Of a DNA stretch of 64,000 nt, positions 40,344 to 50,068 are shown one piece after another. Source of the DNA: Yersinia bercovieri ATCC 43970 (GTDB lineage: Bacteria > Pseudomonadota > Gammaproteobacteria > Enterobacterales > Enterobacteriaceae). Where the stretch lies: contig NZ_CP054044.1 of assembly GCF_013282745.1 (NCBI RefSeq), forward strand, positions 3,968,001 to 4,032,000, read 5' to 3'. The translations under genes were made by a program, and so were the position numbers. Under the pieces are notes generated by a model. That model was not told the DNA's origin. It did not search any database and saw only the letters and a list, made by a program, of their open reading frames with translations. Position 1 is the first letter of the stretch, and each line of letters opens with the position of its first letter.

Positions 40344-42554
40344 CTACTCATTATGGCCTCCAACACCAAACCGCTGGTGATACCAACGTGGCATTAATTG
40401 TTCGCGATAACTTTTAACTTGCCAATTATCACTGTAAAAATAAACACTTATCTGGCCGGATACTGATGTTTCTCGCCAAATAATGTTATTTTTTTGATAG
40501 CGCTTAATCACTTTTTTCGTTGGTAGCTGCCATTGGTTATAGCGCGCGGCAGAAGCAAATGCCAATTCGGGTTTTACTGCCCGCAGAAAAGGCGCTGTCG
40601 AAGAGGTATTACTGCCGTGGTGAGGGACTTGCAGCACTGTTGCAGCTAATTTAGTGCGGAAATGTTTGATCAAGTGCCGTTCTCCCTGAGTCTCAAGATC
40701 ACCGGTCAATAACAAGCTGTGTTTACCATCATCAATGCGAATAACACATGAATCATCATTTTGGGCATTAATCACCTCTGTTTTAGGCCACAAAACCTCA
40801 AAATCTAAACCTTGCCACTGCCAAGTAACCCCTTGTTTACATGGCAAACTATTTACAATACCGGCGACGGGAAATGGTGCACGAACACTCACCTGTGGAA
40901 AAATGGCCTGAATCTCAGCAAGCCCCCCGGTATGATCCTGATGGTCATGACTTAGAATAATCTGCTCAACAGTAATGCCGCGCCATCGCAAATAAGGAAG
41001 AACCACTACAGCAGCCATGCTGCCCGTACTCCAGCGATTACCCGTGTCAAAGATAATCGCTTTCCCCTCACGCTCAATAACCATTGCCAGACCATGCCCA
41101 ATATCCAGCATATCAACGCGCCAGTGATATTCATCGCGCCTATGACTGAATAGTACCAAATTGACACATAACACCATGATCCCAATGGGATAGCTTCGCC
41201 ACCATTGAAAACGCCAGATGAGTATGGCTAACCAGCCACCATAGCCAAGTGCAACTGATGTGGCCCCGGTATGCAACCACCCCGCTTTCAGTTGATTGAG
41301 CGGTAAGAGAACCACGGTAAGTGACATATCGGCCATAAACCAAAATACGCCAGCCGTGGTTGGAAGCAGCGTGAATGCCAGTGCCAGCAACACGCAAGGT
41401 ACAGTAAGCAAAGAAATAAGTGGTACTGACCATAAATTTGCTGGTATCGAAAATAAGCTGACACCATGAAACAAACTAATTTGCAGTGGCATCAACAACA
41501 GCATCATGCCGAATTGCAAATGGAAACACCGGATAACCACCCCAGCCCACCCCACCCGAAAGCGAGCGGAAATGGGCACCCAGTGATACCAACATAGTAA
41601 GCTGAATACCGCCAGACAGGAGAGCCACAAACTGTCTGAGAGTATAGCGAGTGGTTCGCTCAGTAAAATTAGCGCCAGCCCCCATAACCATACTTGCCAT
41701 GTGCTGCACGAAATACCAAATAGCCGGAGCAACAGCCACAGAGTTAATGCTATGGCAGCCCTGACTGCTGGAGGATTTGCCCCTGCCAGCCAAACATATA
41801 TCATTGCCGCCAGCCAACCAATTATCAGCGGAAACAGTGGCCCAACCCATCTGGCGGGTAATAAGAGTTGTACTGCCCGTGCCAGTACTCCTCCGAATAG
41901 AGCCGCCAAAGCAATGTGCAGCCCTGAAATCGCCATCAGGTGTGCTGTCCCTGTATCACGCAACAGCGCCCATTGTGGTCTATCCAACTGCTTCCTTTCA
42001 CCAAAAGCCAGCGCCAGTAATATCTGCCGCTGATCATAGGGCGCTAGTTGCTGTTCAATGACGCTGATGACCTGCTGGCGCAGACTGCAACGCCCATCAA
42101 GTAACTCAGCTTTAATGATACGTCCTTGCAATGGATGGCGGTTTGCCATCGCCCATCGTTGGCTGTCAAAGCCACCTTCATTTAATAAGCTGTGAACAGC
42201 CCGCATTCGCAAGCTCAACGACCATTGTTGTCCAGCACAATGATGCTCAAGCGCATTTACCCCATGTACGACGACCGCGATAGGGGGAAAGACTCGTTGT
42301 CCATTAACTTGTTGAATGCCCAATAGGACTTTTTTATCTTCGCCCCATGCAAGACGCGAACTATTTATTGTTGCGACTATTTGCTGCTCGCCCTGAGTTA
42401 ATGCTCCAATTTGTGCCAGCACCCTATTTCCGTGCCAACTCCCCCATATAAAACTGATCATGACTAATGCCAAAAATTGGCAATAGCTATTGCGGATTAA
42501 CCCGAGTAGCACGCCTAACATCAACACCGCGCCAATAATATTGGCTCCGGGCAA
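40344..42554 (-). CDS. ycaI: ComEC/Rec2-family membrane protein (YcaI)
   Basis: 736 residues as read from a TTG at 42554. N-terminal membrane region, the ComEC/Rec2 competence domain with many helices (LMAISGLHIALAALFGG near 210) and a C-terminal metallo-beta-lactamase-like domain (LDIGHGLAMVI, SHDHQDHTGG, LTGDLE, VPHHGSNTSS). Homologue of the DNA-uptake channel; in E. coli YcaI is required for natural uptake of DNA as a nutrient. Homology to E. coli YcaI continues upstream of the TTG (LLPLIFLPQLPG region) back to about 42620, where the frame is open but has no ATG, GTG or TTG; see finding. Precedes msbA. Confidence 0.92.
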   Translation of the reverse strand: MPGANIIGAVLMLGVLLGLIRNSYCQFLALVMISFIWGSWHGNRVLAQIGALTQGEQQIVATINSSRLAWGEDKKVLLGIQQVNGQRVFPPIAVVVHGVNALEHHCAGQQWSLSLRMRAVHSLLNEGGFDSQRWAMANRHPLQGRIIKAELLDGRCSLRQQVISVIEQQLAPYDQRQILLALAFGERKQLDRPQWALLRDTGTAHLMAISGLHIALAALFGGVLARAVQLLLPARWVGPLFPLIIGWLAAMIYVWLAGANPPAVRAAIALTLWLLLRLFGISCSTWQVWLWGLALILLSEPLAILSDSLWLSCLAVFSLLCWYHWVPISARFRVGWAGVVIRCFHLQFGMMLLLMPLQISLFHGVSLFSIPANLWSVPLISLLTVPCVLLALAFTLLPTTAGVFWFMADMSLTVVLLPLNQLKAGWLHTGATSVALGYGGWLAILIWRFQWWRSYPIGIMVLCVNLVLFSHRRDEYHWRVDMLDIGHGLAMVIEREGKAIIFDTGNRWSTGSMAAVVVLPYLRWRGITVEQIILSHDHQDHTGGLAEIQAIFPQVSVRAPFPVAGIVNSLPCKQGVTWQWQGLDFEVLWPKTEVINAQNDDSCVIRIDDGKHSLLLTGDLETQGERHLIKHFRTKLAATVLQVPHHGSNTSSTAPFLRAVKPELAFASAARYNQWQLPTKKVIKRYQKNNIIWRETSVSGQISVYFYSDNWQVKSYREQLMPRWYHQRFGVGGHNE

Positions 42555-43001
42555 CTGAGGTAGAAAGATAAGGGGTAATAACCCGACAACTACAGCCGCT
42601 GCCGCCTGATCGATTGATAAAGTAATAATAAACCGTCCATTGTCGCCTACCAGATAGCCTCATGCCATCCGTTCATTTCACAGGGAATAAGTGGATTTTC
42701 TATGTTGATGAACCATGCTGCCAGTACAAAATGCAGGAGTTCAGAGCCAGTTCGCTAACTCTTTTACCCTGTTGCAAAAACAGTGGAGGAAATGCGGGAT
42801 GTATCTAAAAAAGAAGTGATTTATTTATCGAGAAGGCCGGATATGACGGACAACAGCATTGAGGGATAAAAAAGAAAAACGGTGCCGCGAGAGGCACCGT
42901 TTCTTATCAGCGTGTATACCTTAAAACATGAAGTTGCAGCTTGTTAGCGACAACCCCACGTTCTTTGGGCACACATAATAACGCGGTAAGTCGTAAACAA
43001 C
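42555..43001. other. Spacer between ihfB and comEC
   Basis: Contains the 5' part of the comEC reading frame (up to about 42629), the presumed promoter for comEC-msbA-lpxK, and the ihfB terminator at 42868-42902. No other gene seen. Confidence 0.6.
42868..42902 (-). terminator. Rho-independent terminator of ihfB
   Basis: On the minus strand AAACGGTGCC-TCTCGC-GGCACCGTTT followed by TTCTTTTTT, about 100 bases after the ihfB stop. Confidence 0.9.
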
Positions 43002-43286
43002 TTAACCGTAGATATTAGCGCGATCACGCAATTCTTTACCTGGCTTAAAGTGTGGAACGTACTTACCTTCCAACTCAACTTTAGCGCCAGTCTTTGGATT
43101 ACGGCCAACACGCGGAGCACGGTAGTGAAGAGAAAAACTGCCAAATCCTCGGATCTCAATGCGCTCACCTTCAGCTAGTGTTCCAGCCATATGTTCAAGC
43201 ATCTCTTTCACTGCATCCTCAACGGCCTTAGCCGGTACATGAGATTGCTGGCCAGCAAGTCTTTCAATAAGTTCAGACTTGGTCAT
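43002..43286 (-). CDS. ihfB: IhfB, integration host factor beta subunit
   Basis: 94 residues, the E. coli length. HU-family fold: [27 protein letters not shown] helical body, then the DNA-bending arm with the intercalating proline in [13 protein letters not shown] near 64-66. Heterodimer with IhfA that bends DNA sharply at specific sites in recombination, replication and gene regulation. AGGTAATATG-type ribosome site. 60 bases downstream of rpsA, as in E. coli. Confidence 0.99.
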   Translation of the reverse strand: MTKSELIERLAGQQSHVPAKAVEDAVKEMLEHMAGTLAEGERIEIRGFGSFSLHYRAPRVGRNPKTGAKVELEGKYVPHFKPGKELRDRANIYG

Positions 43287-43346
43287 ATTACCTCCAAGCT
43301 TTGCAGCTAAACTACCGTATAGGGGCGGAGAAACCGCCCCCCGTTA

Positions 43347-45020
43347 TTACTCGCCTTTTGCAGCTTTGAACGCTTCTGCCATTGCGCTAGAGAAGTTGCC
43401 TTCTTCTGGCTTGTTGTTAACTGTAGCAATAGCATCTTTCTCATCAGCTTCGTCTTTAGCACGAACAGACAGGCTGATTACGCGGTTTTTGCGGTCAACG
43501 CCAGTATATTTGGCTTCAACTTCATCACCTACGTTCAGAACCAGCGTTGCATCTTCAACGCGGTCGCGAGTTGCTTCGGAAGCACGCAGATAACCTTCTA
43601 CGCCGCCAGCCAATTCAACTGTAGCACCTTTAGCGTCAACTGCAGTTACTTTACCAGTAACAATAGCACCTTTCTTGTTAACAGACAGGTAGTTATTGAA
43701 CGGGTCTTCTGCTAGTTGTTTTACGCCCAGGGAGATACGCTCGCGTTCTGCGTCAACTTGCAGAACAACAGCTGCGATTTCGTCGCCTTTCTTGTATTCA
43801 CGAACTGCTTCTTCGCCTGCAACGTTCCAGGAGATGTCAGACAGGTGAACCAGGCCGTCGATGCCGCCGTCCAGGCCGATGAAGATACCGAAGTCAGTGA
43901 TAGACTTGATTTTACCTTCAACGCGGTCGTTTTTGTTGTGGGTTTCTGCAAACAGCTGCCATGGGTTAGATTTGCACTGTTTCAGGCCCAGAGAAATACG
44001 ACGACGCTCTTCATCGATGTCCAGAACCATAACTTCCACTACGTCGCCAACGTTAACAACTTTAGACGGGTGAATGTTTTTGTTGGTCCAATCCATTTCT
44101 GAAACGTGTACCAGACCTTCAACGCCCTCTTCGATCTCTACGAAGCAGCCGTAATCAGTCAGGTTAGTTACACGGCCAGTCAGCTTAGTGCTTTCTGGGT
44201 AACGTTTAGCGATAGCAACCCATGGATCTTCGCCCAGCTGTTTCAAGCCAAGGGATACACGAGTACGTTCGCGGTCGAATTTCAGAACTTTAACAGTGAT
44301 TTCGTCGCCCACATTGACAATTTCGCTTGGGTGTTTAACACGTTTCCAAGCCATGTCAGTAATGTGCAGCAAGCCATCAACGCCACCCAGATCAACGAAT
44401 GCGCCGTAGTCAGTCAGGTTCTTAACGATACCTTTGACTTCCATGCCTTCTTGCAGGTTTTCCAGCAATTGATCGCGCTCAGCGCTGTTCTCAGATTCGA
44501 TAACTGCACGACGAGAAACAACGACGTTGTTGCGTTTCTGATCCAGCTTGATGACTTTGAACTCAAGCTCTTTGCCTTCCAGATGCAGAGTATCGCGAAC
44601 TGGACGCACATCAACCAGTGAACCAGGCAGGAACGCACGGATACCGTTCAGTTCGACTGTAAAGCCGCCCTTCACTTTGCCGTTGATCACACCAGTAACG
44701 GTTGCAGCTTCTTCGTAAGCCTTTTCCAGCATCAGCCATGCTTCGTGACGCTTAGCTTTCTCACGGGACAGCAGAGTTTCACCGAAGCCGTCTTCAACAG
44801 CGTCCAGTGCAACGTCAACTTCGTCGCCGACTTGAATTTCCAGTTCGCCTTGCGCGTTCTTGAACTGTTCTGCTGGAATTGCTGACTCAGATTTCAGACC
44901 GGCGTCAACCAGTACGATATCTTTATCGATAGAAACAACAACACCACGGACGATAGAGCCCGGACGTGTTTCAATTGTTTTCAGGGATTCTTCAAAGAGT
45001 TGAGCAAAAGATTCTGTCAT
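43347..45020 (-). CDS. rpsA: RpsA, 30S ribosomal protein S1
   Basis: 557 residues, same as E. coli. Six S1 (OB-fold) repeats in tandem: the first two bind the ribosome through S2, the last four bind mRNA (repeats such as [21 protein letters not shown] and [21 protein letters not shown]). Needed to recruit and unfold structured mRNAs. The gene shows strong codon bias, as expected for a highly expressed product. The 168-bp leader between cmk and rpsA is AT-rich and is the region where S1 represses its own translation in E. coli. Confidence 0.99.
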   Translation of the reverse strand: MTESFAQLFEESLKTIETRPGSIVRGVVVSIDKDIVLVDAGLKSESAIPAEQFKNAQGELEIQVGDEVDVALDAVEDGFGETLLSREKAKRHEAWLMLEKAYEEAATVTGVINGKVKGGFTVELNGIRAFLPGSLVDVRPVRDTLHLEGKELEFKVIKLDQKRNNVVVSRRAVIESENSAERDQLLENLQEGMEVKGIVKNLTDYGAFVDLGGVDGLLHITDMAWKRVKHPSEIVNVGDEITVKVLKFDRERTRVSLGLKQLGEDPWVAIAKRYPESTKLTGRVTNLTDYGCFVEIEEGVEGLVHVSEMDWTNKNIHPSKVVNVGDVVEVMVLDIDEERRRISLGLKQCKSNPWQLFAETHNKNDRVEGKIKSITDFGIFIGLDGGIDGLVHLSDISWNVAGEEAVREYKKGDEIAAVVLQVDAERERISLGVKQLAEDPFNNYLSVNKKGAIVTGKVTAVDAKGATVELAGGVEGYLRASEATRDRVEDATLVLNVGDEVEAKYTGVDRKNRVISLSVRAKDEADEKDAIATVNNKPEEGNFSSAMAEAFKAAKGE

Positions 45021-45188
45021 GTTTATAATCTTCAGGATTCTTAAGGTTAACGTCCATCTAGCATCCCGCCGGATGGGGTTGTTTCACATGCCTCGCCACA
45101 TATCCTTGCAGTAAGGTTAAAGTGCTCATCAAAAATAATTTTAATTAAAAAATAAATCGTTGAGAGCTCAGAACTGACCGCATTGACG

Positions 45189-45881
45189 TCATTTTTTTAA
45201 CGGCAATGCTAGAATTCGTTGGGCATAAGCCAGCGCCTGTTCGATCACCTGCTCGATTGACATACTGGTTGAATCCAGTACCAACGCATCCGCCGCAGGG
45301 ACTAAAGGTGCAATAGACCGATTACGATCGCGAGAGTCTCGCTCCTGTATCTCGGCTAAAAGACGTTCAAAGTTAACATTAAACCCCTTTTCCTGCAACT
45401 GTAGCATACGTCGGTGCGCACGTTCTTGCGAACTTGCATCAAGAAATATTTTTACCGGCGCATCAGGAAAGACCACAGTACCCATATCTCGGCCATCGGC
45501 AATCAGGCCTGGCGCTTCACGAAATGCCCGTTGTCGGCGCAATAATGCCTCACGAACACGTGGAAAAGCAGCAGCTTGGGATGCGGTGTTACCCACAGTT
45601 TCGGTGCGGATCTCATTACTGACATCCTCACCTTCTAAAATCACTTTTAACTGCCCATTCTGTGAGACAAAACGAACATCGAGATGTGCGGCAAGTGGTA
45701 CCAATGCCTCTTCGGTGCTGATATCAACCTGATGATGCAGTGCCGCCAAAGCCAAAACTCGGTAGATCGCACCAGAATCTAGCAAACGCCAGCCCAACGA
45801 TTCAGCCAATGCTTTGCAAAGCGTACCTTTTCCTGCACCACTTGGTCCATCAACGGTTATCACCGGGGCTGTCACCGTCAT
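45189..45881 (-). CDS. cmk: Cmk, cytidylate kinase
   Basis: 230 residues. Phosphorylates CMP and dCMP with ATP. P-loop [20 protein letters not shown] near 9-28, the CMP-binding insert typical of the proteobacterial enzyme, and the [12 protein letters not shown] lid near 180-190. Cytosolic. Upstream of rpsA on the same strand, the conserved order; E. coli rpsA promoters lie within cmk. Confidence 0.98.
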   Translation of the reverse strand: MTVTAPVITVDGPSGAGKGTLCKALAESLGWRLLDSGAIYRVLALAALHHQVDISTEEALVPLAAHLDVRFVSQNGQLKVILEGEDVSNEIRTETVGNTASQAAAFPRVREALLRRQRAFREAPGLIADGRDMGTVVFPDAPVKIFLDASSQERAHRRMLQLQEKGFNVNFERLLAEIQERDSRDRNRSIAPLVPAADALVLDSTSMSIEQVIEQALAYAQRILALPLKK

Positions 45882-46206
45882 TTCTCTCTCCTTTCGGTAG
45901 GCAAAACCTCTTGTCTACCCCATCGGGCAAACACAGGAGCAACATTATACGCCGCATCGATGTGAACTGTTACCCCACCGAGGTTCAGTTGCTGAAAATA
46001 AGACCATGGCAGTGGCAGGAGTGTAGAAGAGATGGGAAAGATAACCAGAAAAAATATTTATTTTTTATTGATTCGCTAAAGAGATAAGTGATGACAGGTA
46101 ATAAAACAGTCTGTTATCGACTAAAGAGTGGGCACCTAGGGGCGCCCATTTTATGCTGATAGATCACGCAGCACCCATCATAATATTATGATCATAAAAA
46201 TAATGA
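45882..46206. other. aroA-cmk spacer with stem-loops
   Basis: 325 bp without a gene. The aroA end has three dyads: TGATCAT...ATGATCA (46189-46209, including the aroA stop), the perfect palindrome ATCATAATATTATGAT (46177-46192), and TGGGCACC...GGCGCCCA (46129-46148). The rest should hold the cmk promoter. Confidence 0.6.
46129..46148 (-). terminator. Candidate terminator after aroA
   Basis: Eight-base arms with one A-C mismatch (TGGGCACC / GGCGCCCA); the minus strand continues CTCTTTAG, so the T run is weak. Confidence 0.35.
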
Positions 46207-47493
46207 TCAGGATGGCTGACTCAATCGGGCTAACTGCTCGAAGTAGTCAGGGAAGGTCTTCGCGGTGCATTTAGGGTCAAGGATGGTTATTGGAATAGCG
46301 GATAGCGCCACCAGTGAGAAACACATCGCCATGCGGTGGTCATTATAGGTTCCGATTTCTGCGGTGATTAACTGCGCAGGGGGGACGACGCGAATATAGT
46401 CTTCGCCCTCTTCGACTTGCGCCCCCACTTTTCTTAGCTCAGTTGCCATAGCCGATAAGCGGTCTGTCTCTTTTACCCGCCAGTTATAGATATTACGAAT
46501 GACTGTCGGGCCATCAGCAAATAGTGCTGTCGTCGCAATGGTCATTGCCGCATCAGGAATGTGGTTCATATCCATATCAATGCCGCGTAATTCGCCACGG
46601 CTGCACTCAATGTAATCGTCGCCCCAAGTCACTTTTGCGCCCATTTTTTCCAGCACATCAGCAAACCGGATGTCGCCCTGCACACTTTTTTTGCCGATAC
46701 CTGTGACACGCACTGTGCCACCCTTAATCGCAGCGGCGGCTAAGAAATAGGAGGCTGAAGAGGCATCACCTTCAACCAAATAGGCCCCTGGAGTGCGATA
46801 GCTCTGGCCCCCCTTGATATGGAAGATCTGGTAGTTCTCATGCTTGACATCCACACCAAAGGCGTTCATCAGATGCAGGGTAATATCGATATAGGGCTTG
46901 GAAACCAGCTCCCCCTGAATCTGAATTTCGGTGTCCTGTTCAGCCAGCGGGGCCGCCATGAGCAATGCCGTCAGAAATTGGCTGGAGACACTGCCATCAA
47001 CCGTCAGGTTGCCGCCACGGAAGCCGCCACGTAAGCGCAGCGGTGGGTAGTTTTCTTGCTCCAGATAATCAATCTGTGCGCCCCCCTGGCGCAATGCATC
47101 CACCAGATGACCAATTGGCCGCTCTTTCATACGCGGTTCGCCGGTTAACACAATATCGCTATCACCCAAGCACAGGGCGGCTGCCAATGGCCGCATTGCC
47201 GTTCCCGCATTCCCCAAGAAGAGCTCCAATGGGCTCTCTGCTGCTAACTTACCGCCAACACCATCAACTTCACAGCGGGTACGATCAGCGGAGAGACGGA
47301 CATTCACCCCCAGCGCCTGTAACGCATTGAGCATATGGCGAATATCATCACTGTCTAACAGGTTATTCAGCTGGGTAGTCCCTTCGGCCAGCGCGGCCAG
47401 AAGCAGTGCACGGTTAGAAACACTTTTAGAACCGGGTAAATTAACGGTGCCATTAATCAGGGCGATGGGTTGTAACGTCAGGGATTCCAGCAT
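46207..47493 (-). CDS. aroA: AroA, 3-phosphoshikimate 1-carboxyvinyltransferase (EPSP synthase)
   Basis: 428 residues. Sixth step of the shikimate pathway: joins shikimate-3-phosphate and PEP. Conserved [20 protein letters not shown] near 20-40, [14 protein letters not shown] near 95 (the glyphosate-contact loop of class I enzymes), [13 protein letters not shown] and [15 protein letters not shown]. Inside-out alpha/beta barrel, cytosolic. Starts ML before the ESLTLQPI seen in E. coli. Downstream of serC on the same strand, the classic serC-aroA operon, with a stem in the 148-bp spacer. Confidence 0.99.
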   Translation of the reverse strand: MLESLTLQPIALINGTVNLPGSKSVSNRALLLAALAEGTTQLNNLLDSDDIRHMLNALQALGVNVRLSADRTRCEVDGVGGKLAAESPLELFLGNAGTAMRPLAAALCLGDSDIVLTGEPRMKERPIGHLVDALRQGGAQIDYLEQENYPPLRLRGGFRGGNLTVDGSVSSQFLTALLMAAPLAEQDTEIQIQGELVSKPYIDITLHLMNAFGVDVKHENYQIFHIKGGQSYRTPGAYLVEGDASSASYFLAAAAIKGGTVRVTGIGKKSVQGDIRFADVLEKMGAKVTWGDDYIECSRGELRGIDMDMNHIPDAAMTIATTALFADGPTVIRNIYNWRVKETDRLSAMATELRKVGAQVEEGEDYIRVVPPAQLITAEIGTYNDHRMAMCFSLVALSAIPITILDPKCTAKTFPDYFEQLARLSQPS

Positions 47494-47523
47494 GGGAAAA
47501 GTACTCTCCAGTCTTCAATGGGC

Positions 47524-47550
47524 AACAGCCCCGCATAGGGCGGAGCTGTT
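47524..47550 (-). other. Stem-loop between serC and aroA
   Basis: AACAGC plus CCGC arms pairing with GCGG plus GCTGTT around a short ATAG loop, one mismatch. No T run follows on the minus strand, so it may act as a partial attenuator or mRNA stability element in the serC-aroA transcript. Confidence 0.4.
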
Positions 47551-47641
47551 GTCATAGCAAATTAAATTATTATAAATTAATGCGTTATAAGTAAATGGGT
47601 GATGTCAGCTCAGGTTGATATCGGCCCTGAGCCGTCAGCCA

Positions 47642-48727
47642 TCAACCATGGCGGCGTTCAAAGTCAGCCATAAAATCTGTTAATGCTTTAACGCCTTCGA
47701 TTGGCATCGCGTTATAGATCGAAGCGCGCATCCCGCCGGCCACGCGGTGCCCTTTCAAAGCTTGCAAGCCTTGCGCTTCAGCCTCACTCAAGAACAGTTT
47801 GTCCAATGACCCATCAGCCATTTGGAACGGCACATTCATCCAAGAGCGGTTAGCTTTCGCCACCTGATTGCGGTAGAAACCGGTGCTGTCGATAGCGCTA
47901 TAGAGTAATTCGGCTTTGGCCTGATTACGTTTTTCCATTGCGCCCAAACCACCCTGCTCTTTCAGCCACTTAAAGACCAGGCCGGAGAGATACCAGGCGA
48001 AGGTTGGCGGGGTATTGAACATAGAGTCGTTTTCAGCCAGCACTTTATAATCAAGGATCGATGGCAACTCAGTACGCGCTTTACCTAACAAATCGTCACG
48101 TACGATAACCACGGTCAGGCCCGCTGGACCAATATTTTTCTGTGCACCCGCATAAATCACGCCATAGCGGCTGATATCAATCGGGCGAGAGAGAATGGAT
48201 GAGGAGTAGTCGGCAACCACCACTTTATTGCCGAAATCAGGCTCTTCATTAATCGCCAGGCCATCAATGGTCTCATTCGGGCAGTAATGCACATAGGCAG
48301 CATTATCACTCAACTTCCACTGTTTCATCGGCTGAATACCCGTCACACCGTTATCGTGGGTCGTCACATCAATAACATTAGGTGTGCAGTATTTCTGTGC
48401 TTCTTTAACTGCACTGTGTGCCCAGTAGCCGCCGTCAATATAATCAGCGCTTTTACTGTCGCCGAGCAGGTTCAATGGCACGGCTGCAAACTGCGCCCGC
48501 GCACCACCGTGGCAGAATAACACTTTATAATTAGCCGGAATTTGCATCAGATCGCGCAGATCTTTTTCTGCTTCTTCAGCTACCTGCATAAATTCTTTAC
48601 TGCGGTGGCTGATCTCCATCACCGACGTTCCAAGACCATGCCAGTTACGTAACTCTTGTTCCGCACGACGTAAAACCTCAACCGGTAGCATCGCCGGACC
48701 TGCGCTAAAATTATAAACTTGTGTCAT
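47642..48727 (-). CDS. serC: SerC, phosphoserine/phosphohydroxythreonine aminotransferase
   Basis: 361 residues. PLP enzyme of serine synthesis (3-phosphohydroxypyruvate to phosphoserine) and of pyridoxal phosphate synthesis. Schiff-base lysine in [12 protein letters not shown] near 198; N-terminal [10 protein letters not shown] and C-terminal [17 protein letters not shown] are signature blocks. Homodimer, cytosolic. First gene of the serC-aroA operon. Confidence 0.99.
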   Translation of the reverse strand: MTQVYNFSAGPAMLPVEVLRRAEQELRNWHGLGTSVMEISHRSKEFMQVAEEAEKDLRDLMQIPANYKVLFCHGGARAQFAAVPLNLLGDSKSADYIDGGYWAHSAVKEAQKYCTPNVIDVTTHDNGVTGIQPMKQWKLSDNAAYVHYCPNETIDGLAINEEPDFGNKVVVADYSSSILSRPIDISRYGVIYAGAQKNIGPAGLTVVIVRDDLLGKARTELPSILDYKVLAENDSMFNTPPTFAWYLSGLVFKWLKEQGGLGAMEKRNQAKAELLYSAIDSTGFYRNQVAKANRSWMNVPFQMADGSLDKLFLSEAEAQGLQALKGHRVAGGMRASIYNAMPIEGVKALTDFMADFERRHG

Positions 48728-48846
48728 TTCCCCTCACCACACTCTACTGAGATTGCCAACATTATCCTGACTCGGTTTTATCATTCGAGTCCGCCTGCTG
48801 CAATGGTTATTCGCCTGAGAGGGAGAAACTGTGCTGCTTTAATGAT

Positions 48847-48866
48847 ACGGAGGCCGAAGCCTCCGT
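48847..48866 (-). terminator. Stem-loop after ansB
   Basis: ACGGAGGC and GCCTCCGT around a four-base loop (TTCG on the minus strand), 14 bases after the ansB stop. Very stable but without a T run; probable terminator or 3' stability stem. Confidence 0.55.
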
Positions 48867-48880
48867 CGAAGATTGCCCGA

Positions 48881-49918
48881 TCAATAGGCGTGGAATAGCT
48901 TTTGGATCTCTTGCGGTTTTTGCGTTTGGGTTAATGCCAATTGCAGCAACACGCGGGCTTTTTGCGGATTCAGAGAGCCAGAGGCAACAAAACCATATTT
49001 GGTATCGTCAACTTCTGCATCTTCGGTGGTCGAGCCGGTCGGCACACGGGATGAGCGCACAACAGCCACACCATTATGAGCCGCTGTTGCCAGTGTATCG
49101 AACACCGTGTGATAAAGATTACCATTGCCAACACCGGCGCTAACAATGCCTTGGTAGCCATCAGCAATCAGTGCTTTAGCCGGAACATCAGACGCATTGG
49201 CGTAGTTATAAATAATGCCAACTTTCGGTAATGTCTCCAGCTTGCTGATATCGAAAGCCGGTTGTCTTGGCGCAGGTTGATGCAGATAATTTACTTTTCC
49301 ATCATAGACATAACCTAGTGATCCGCTATTCGGCGACTGGAAGGTCTGTACCGAGGTGGTATTGGTTTTCATCACATCACGGCCCGCGAGCACCTGGTCA
49401 TTCATCGCCACCAGCACGCCACGTTTGGCGGAATTGGCGTCACTGGCAACCACCACTGCATTGTAAAGATTCAGCGGGCCATCTGCCCCCAGAGCGGTGG
49501 CTGGCCGCATTGCGCCAACCATGACCACGGGTTTATCGCATTTCACTGTTAAATCAAGGAAATAGGCGGTTTCTTCCAATGTATCAGTGCCATGGGTGAT
49601 CACGAATCCATCTGTTTTGGCACAATCGGCATTAATTTTTTTCGCCAACTTTAACCAGACTTCATCATTCATATCCTGAGAACCGATATTTACCACTTGC
49701 TCGCCCTGAATATTAGCGAGTTTTTTCATTTCAGGAACCGCGTTCACCAAGGCGTCGACCCCCAGTTTTCCCGCAGTATAGTTAGATTTGGTGGCTGAAT
49801 CACCGCCACCCGCGATAGTTCCCCCGGTTGCCAATAAGGTAATATTGGGTAGCGCAAAGGCCGAACCGCTGATCCCGGCTAAGATCCCAGCTAATACCGT
49901 TAGCTTTATAGATTCCAT
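48881..49918 (-). CDS. ansB: AnsB, periplasmic L-asparaginase II
   Basis: 345 residues. Signal peptide of 22 residues (cleavage after GSAFA), so exported to the periplasm. Type II asparaginase with both catalytic threonines in place: LLATGGTIAGG near 28-38 and VITHGTDTLEETA near 108-120, plus the lysine/aspartate pair in NDQVLAGRDVMKT. Hydrolyses asparagine to aspartate and ammonia; in enterics it serves anaerobic fumarate supply. Not in this place in E. coli, where ycaP and ycaO follow serC. GGAG nine bases before ATG. TTGAT followed by an imperfect second half about 60 bp upstream might be an FNR half-site. Confidence 0.95.
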   Translation of the reverse strand: MESIKLTVLAGILAGISGSAFALPNITLLATGGTIAGGGDSATKSNYTAGKLGVDALVNAVPEMKKLANIQGEQVVNIGSQDMNDEVWLKLAKKINADCAKTDGFVITHGTDTLEETAYFLDLTVKCDKPVVMVGAMRPATALGADGPLNLYNAVVVASDANSAKRGVLVAMNDQVLAGRDVMKTNTTSVQTFQSPNSGSLGYVYDGKVNYLHQPAPRQPAFDISKLETLPKVGIIYNYANASDVPAKALIADGYQGIVSAGVGNGNLYHTVFDTLATAAHNGVAVVRSSRVPTGSTTEDAEVDDTKYGFVASGSLNPQKARVLLQLALTQTQKPQEIQKLFHAY

Positions 49919-50068
49919 ATTTATGACTCCATTTATTTATAAGCTAGCGAATTATCCGGAATATCCACATCAAAACTGTGACAATTGCTGTACTTTAGGA
50001 ATACATGGAGCTATTAACTAAAACCCCGTATGATCGCGCGTTTTTAGTACCGCCAAAAAGTGACGACA

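Noticed and set aside
40344..42554. A natural competence cluster around comEC
   Set aside because: No other competence or type IV pilus genes are nearby; comEC precedes msbA-lpxK as in E. coli.
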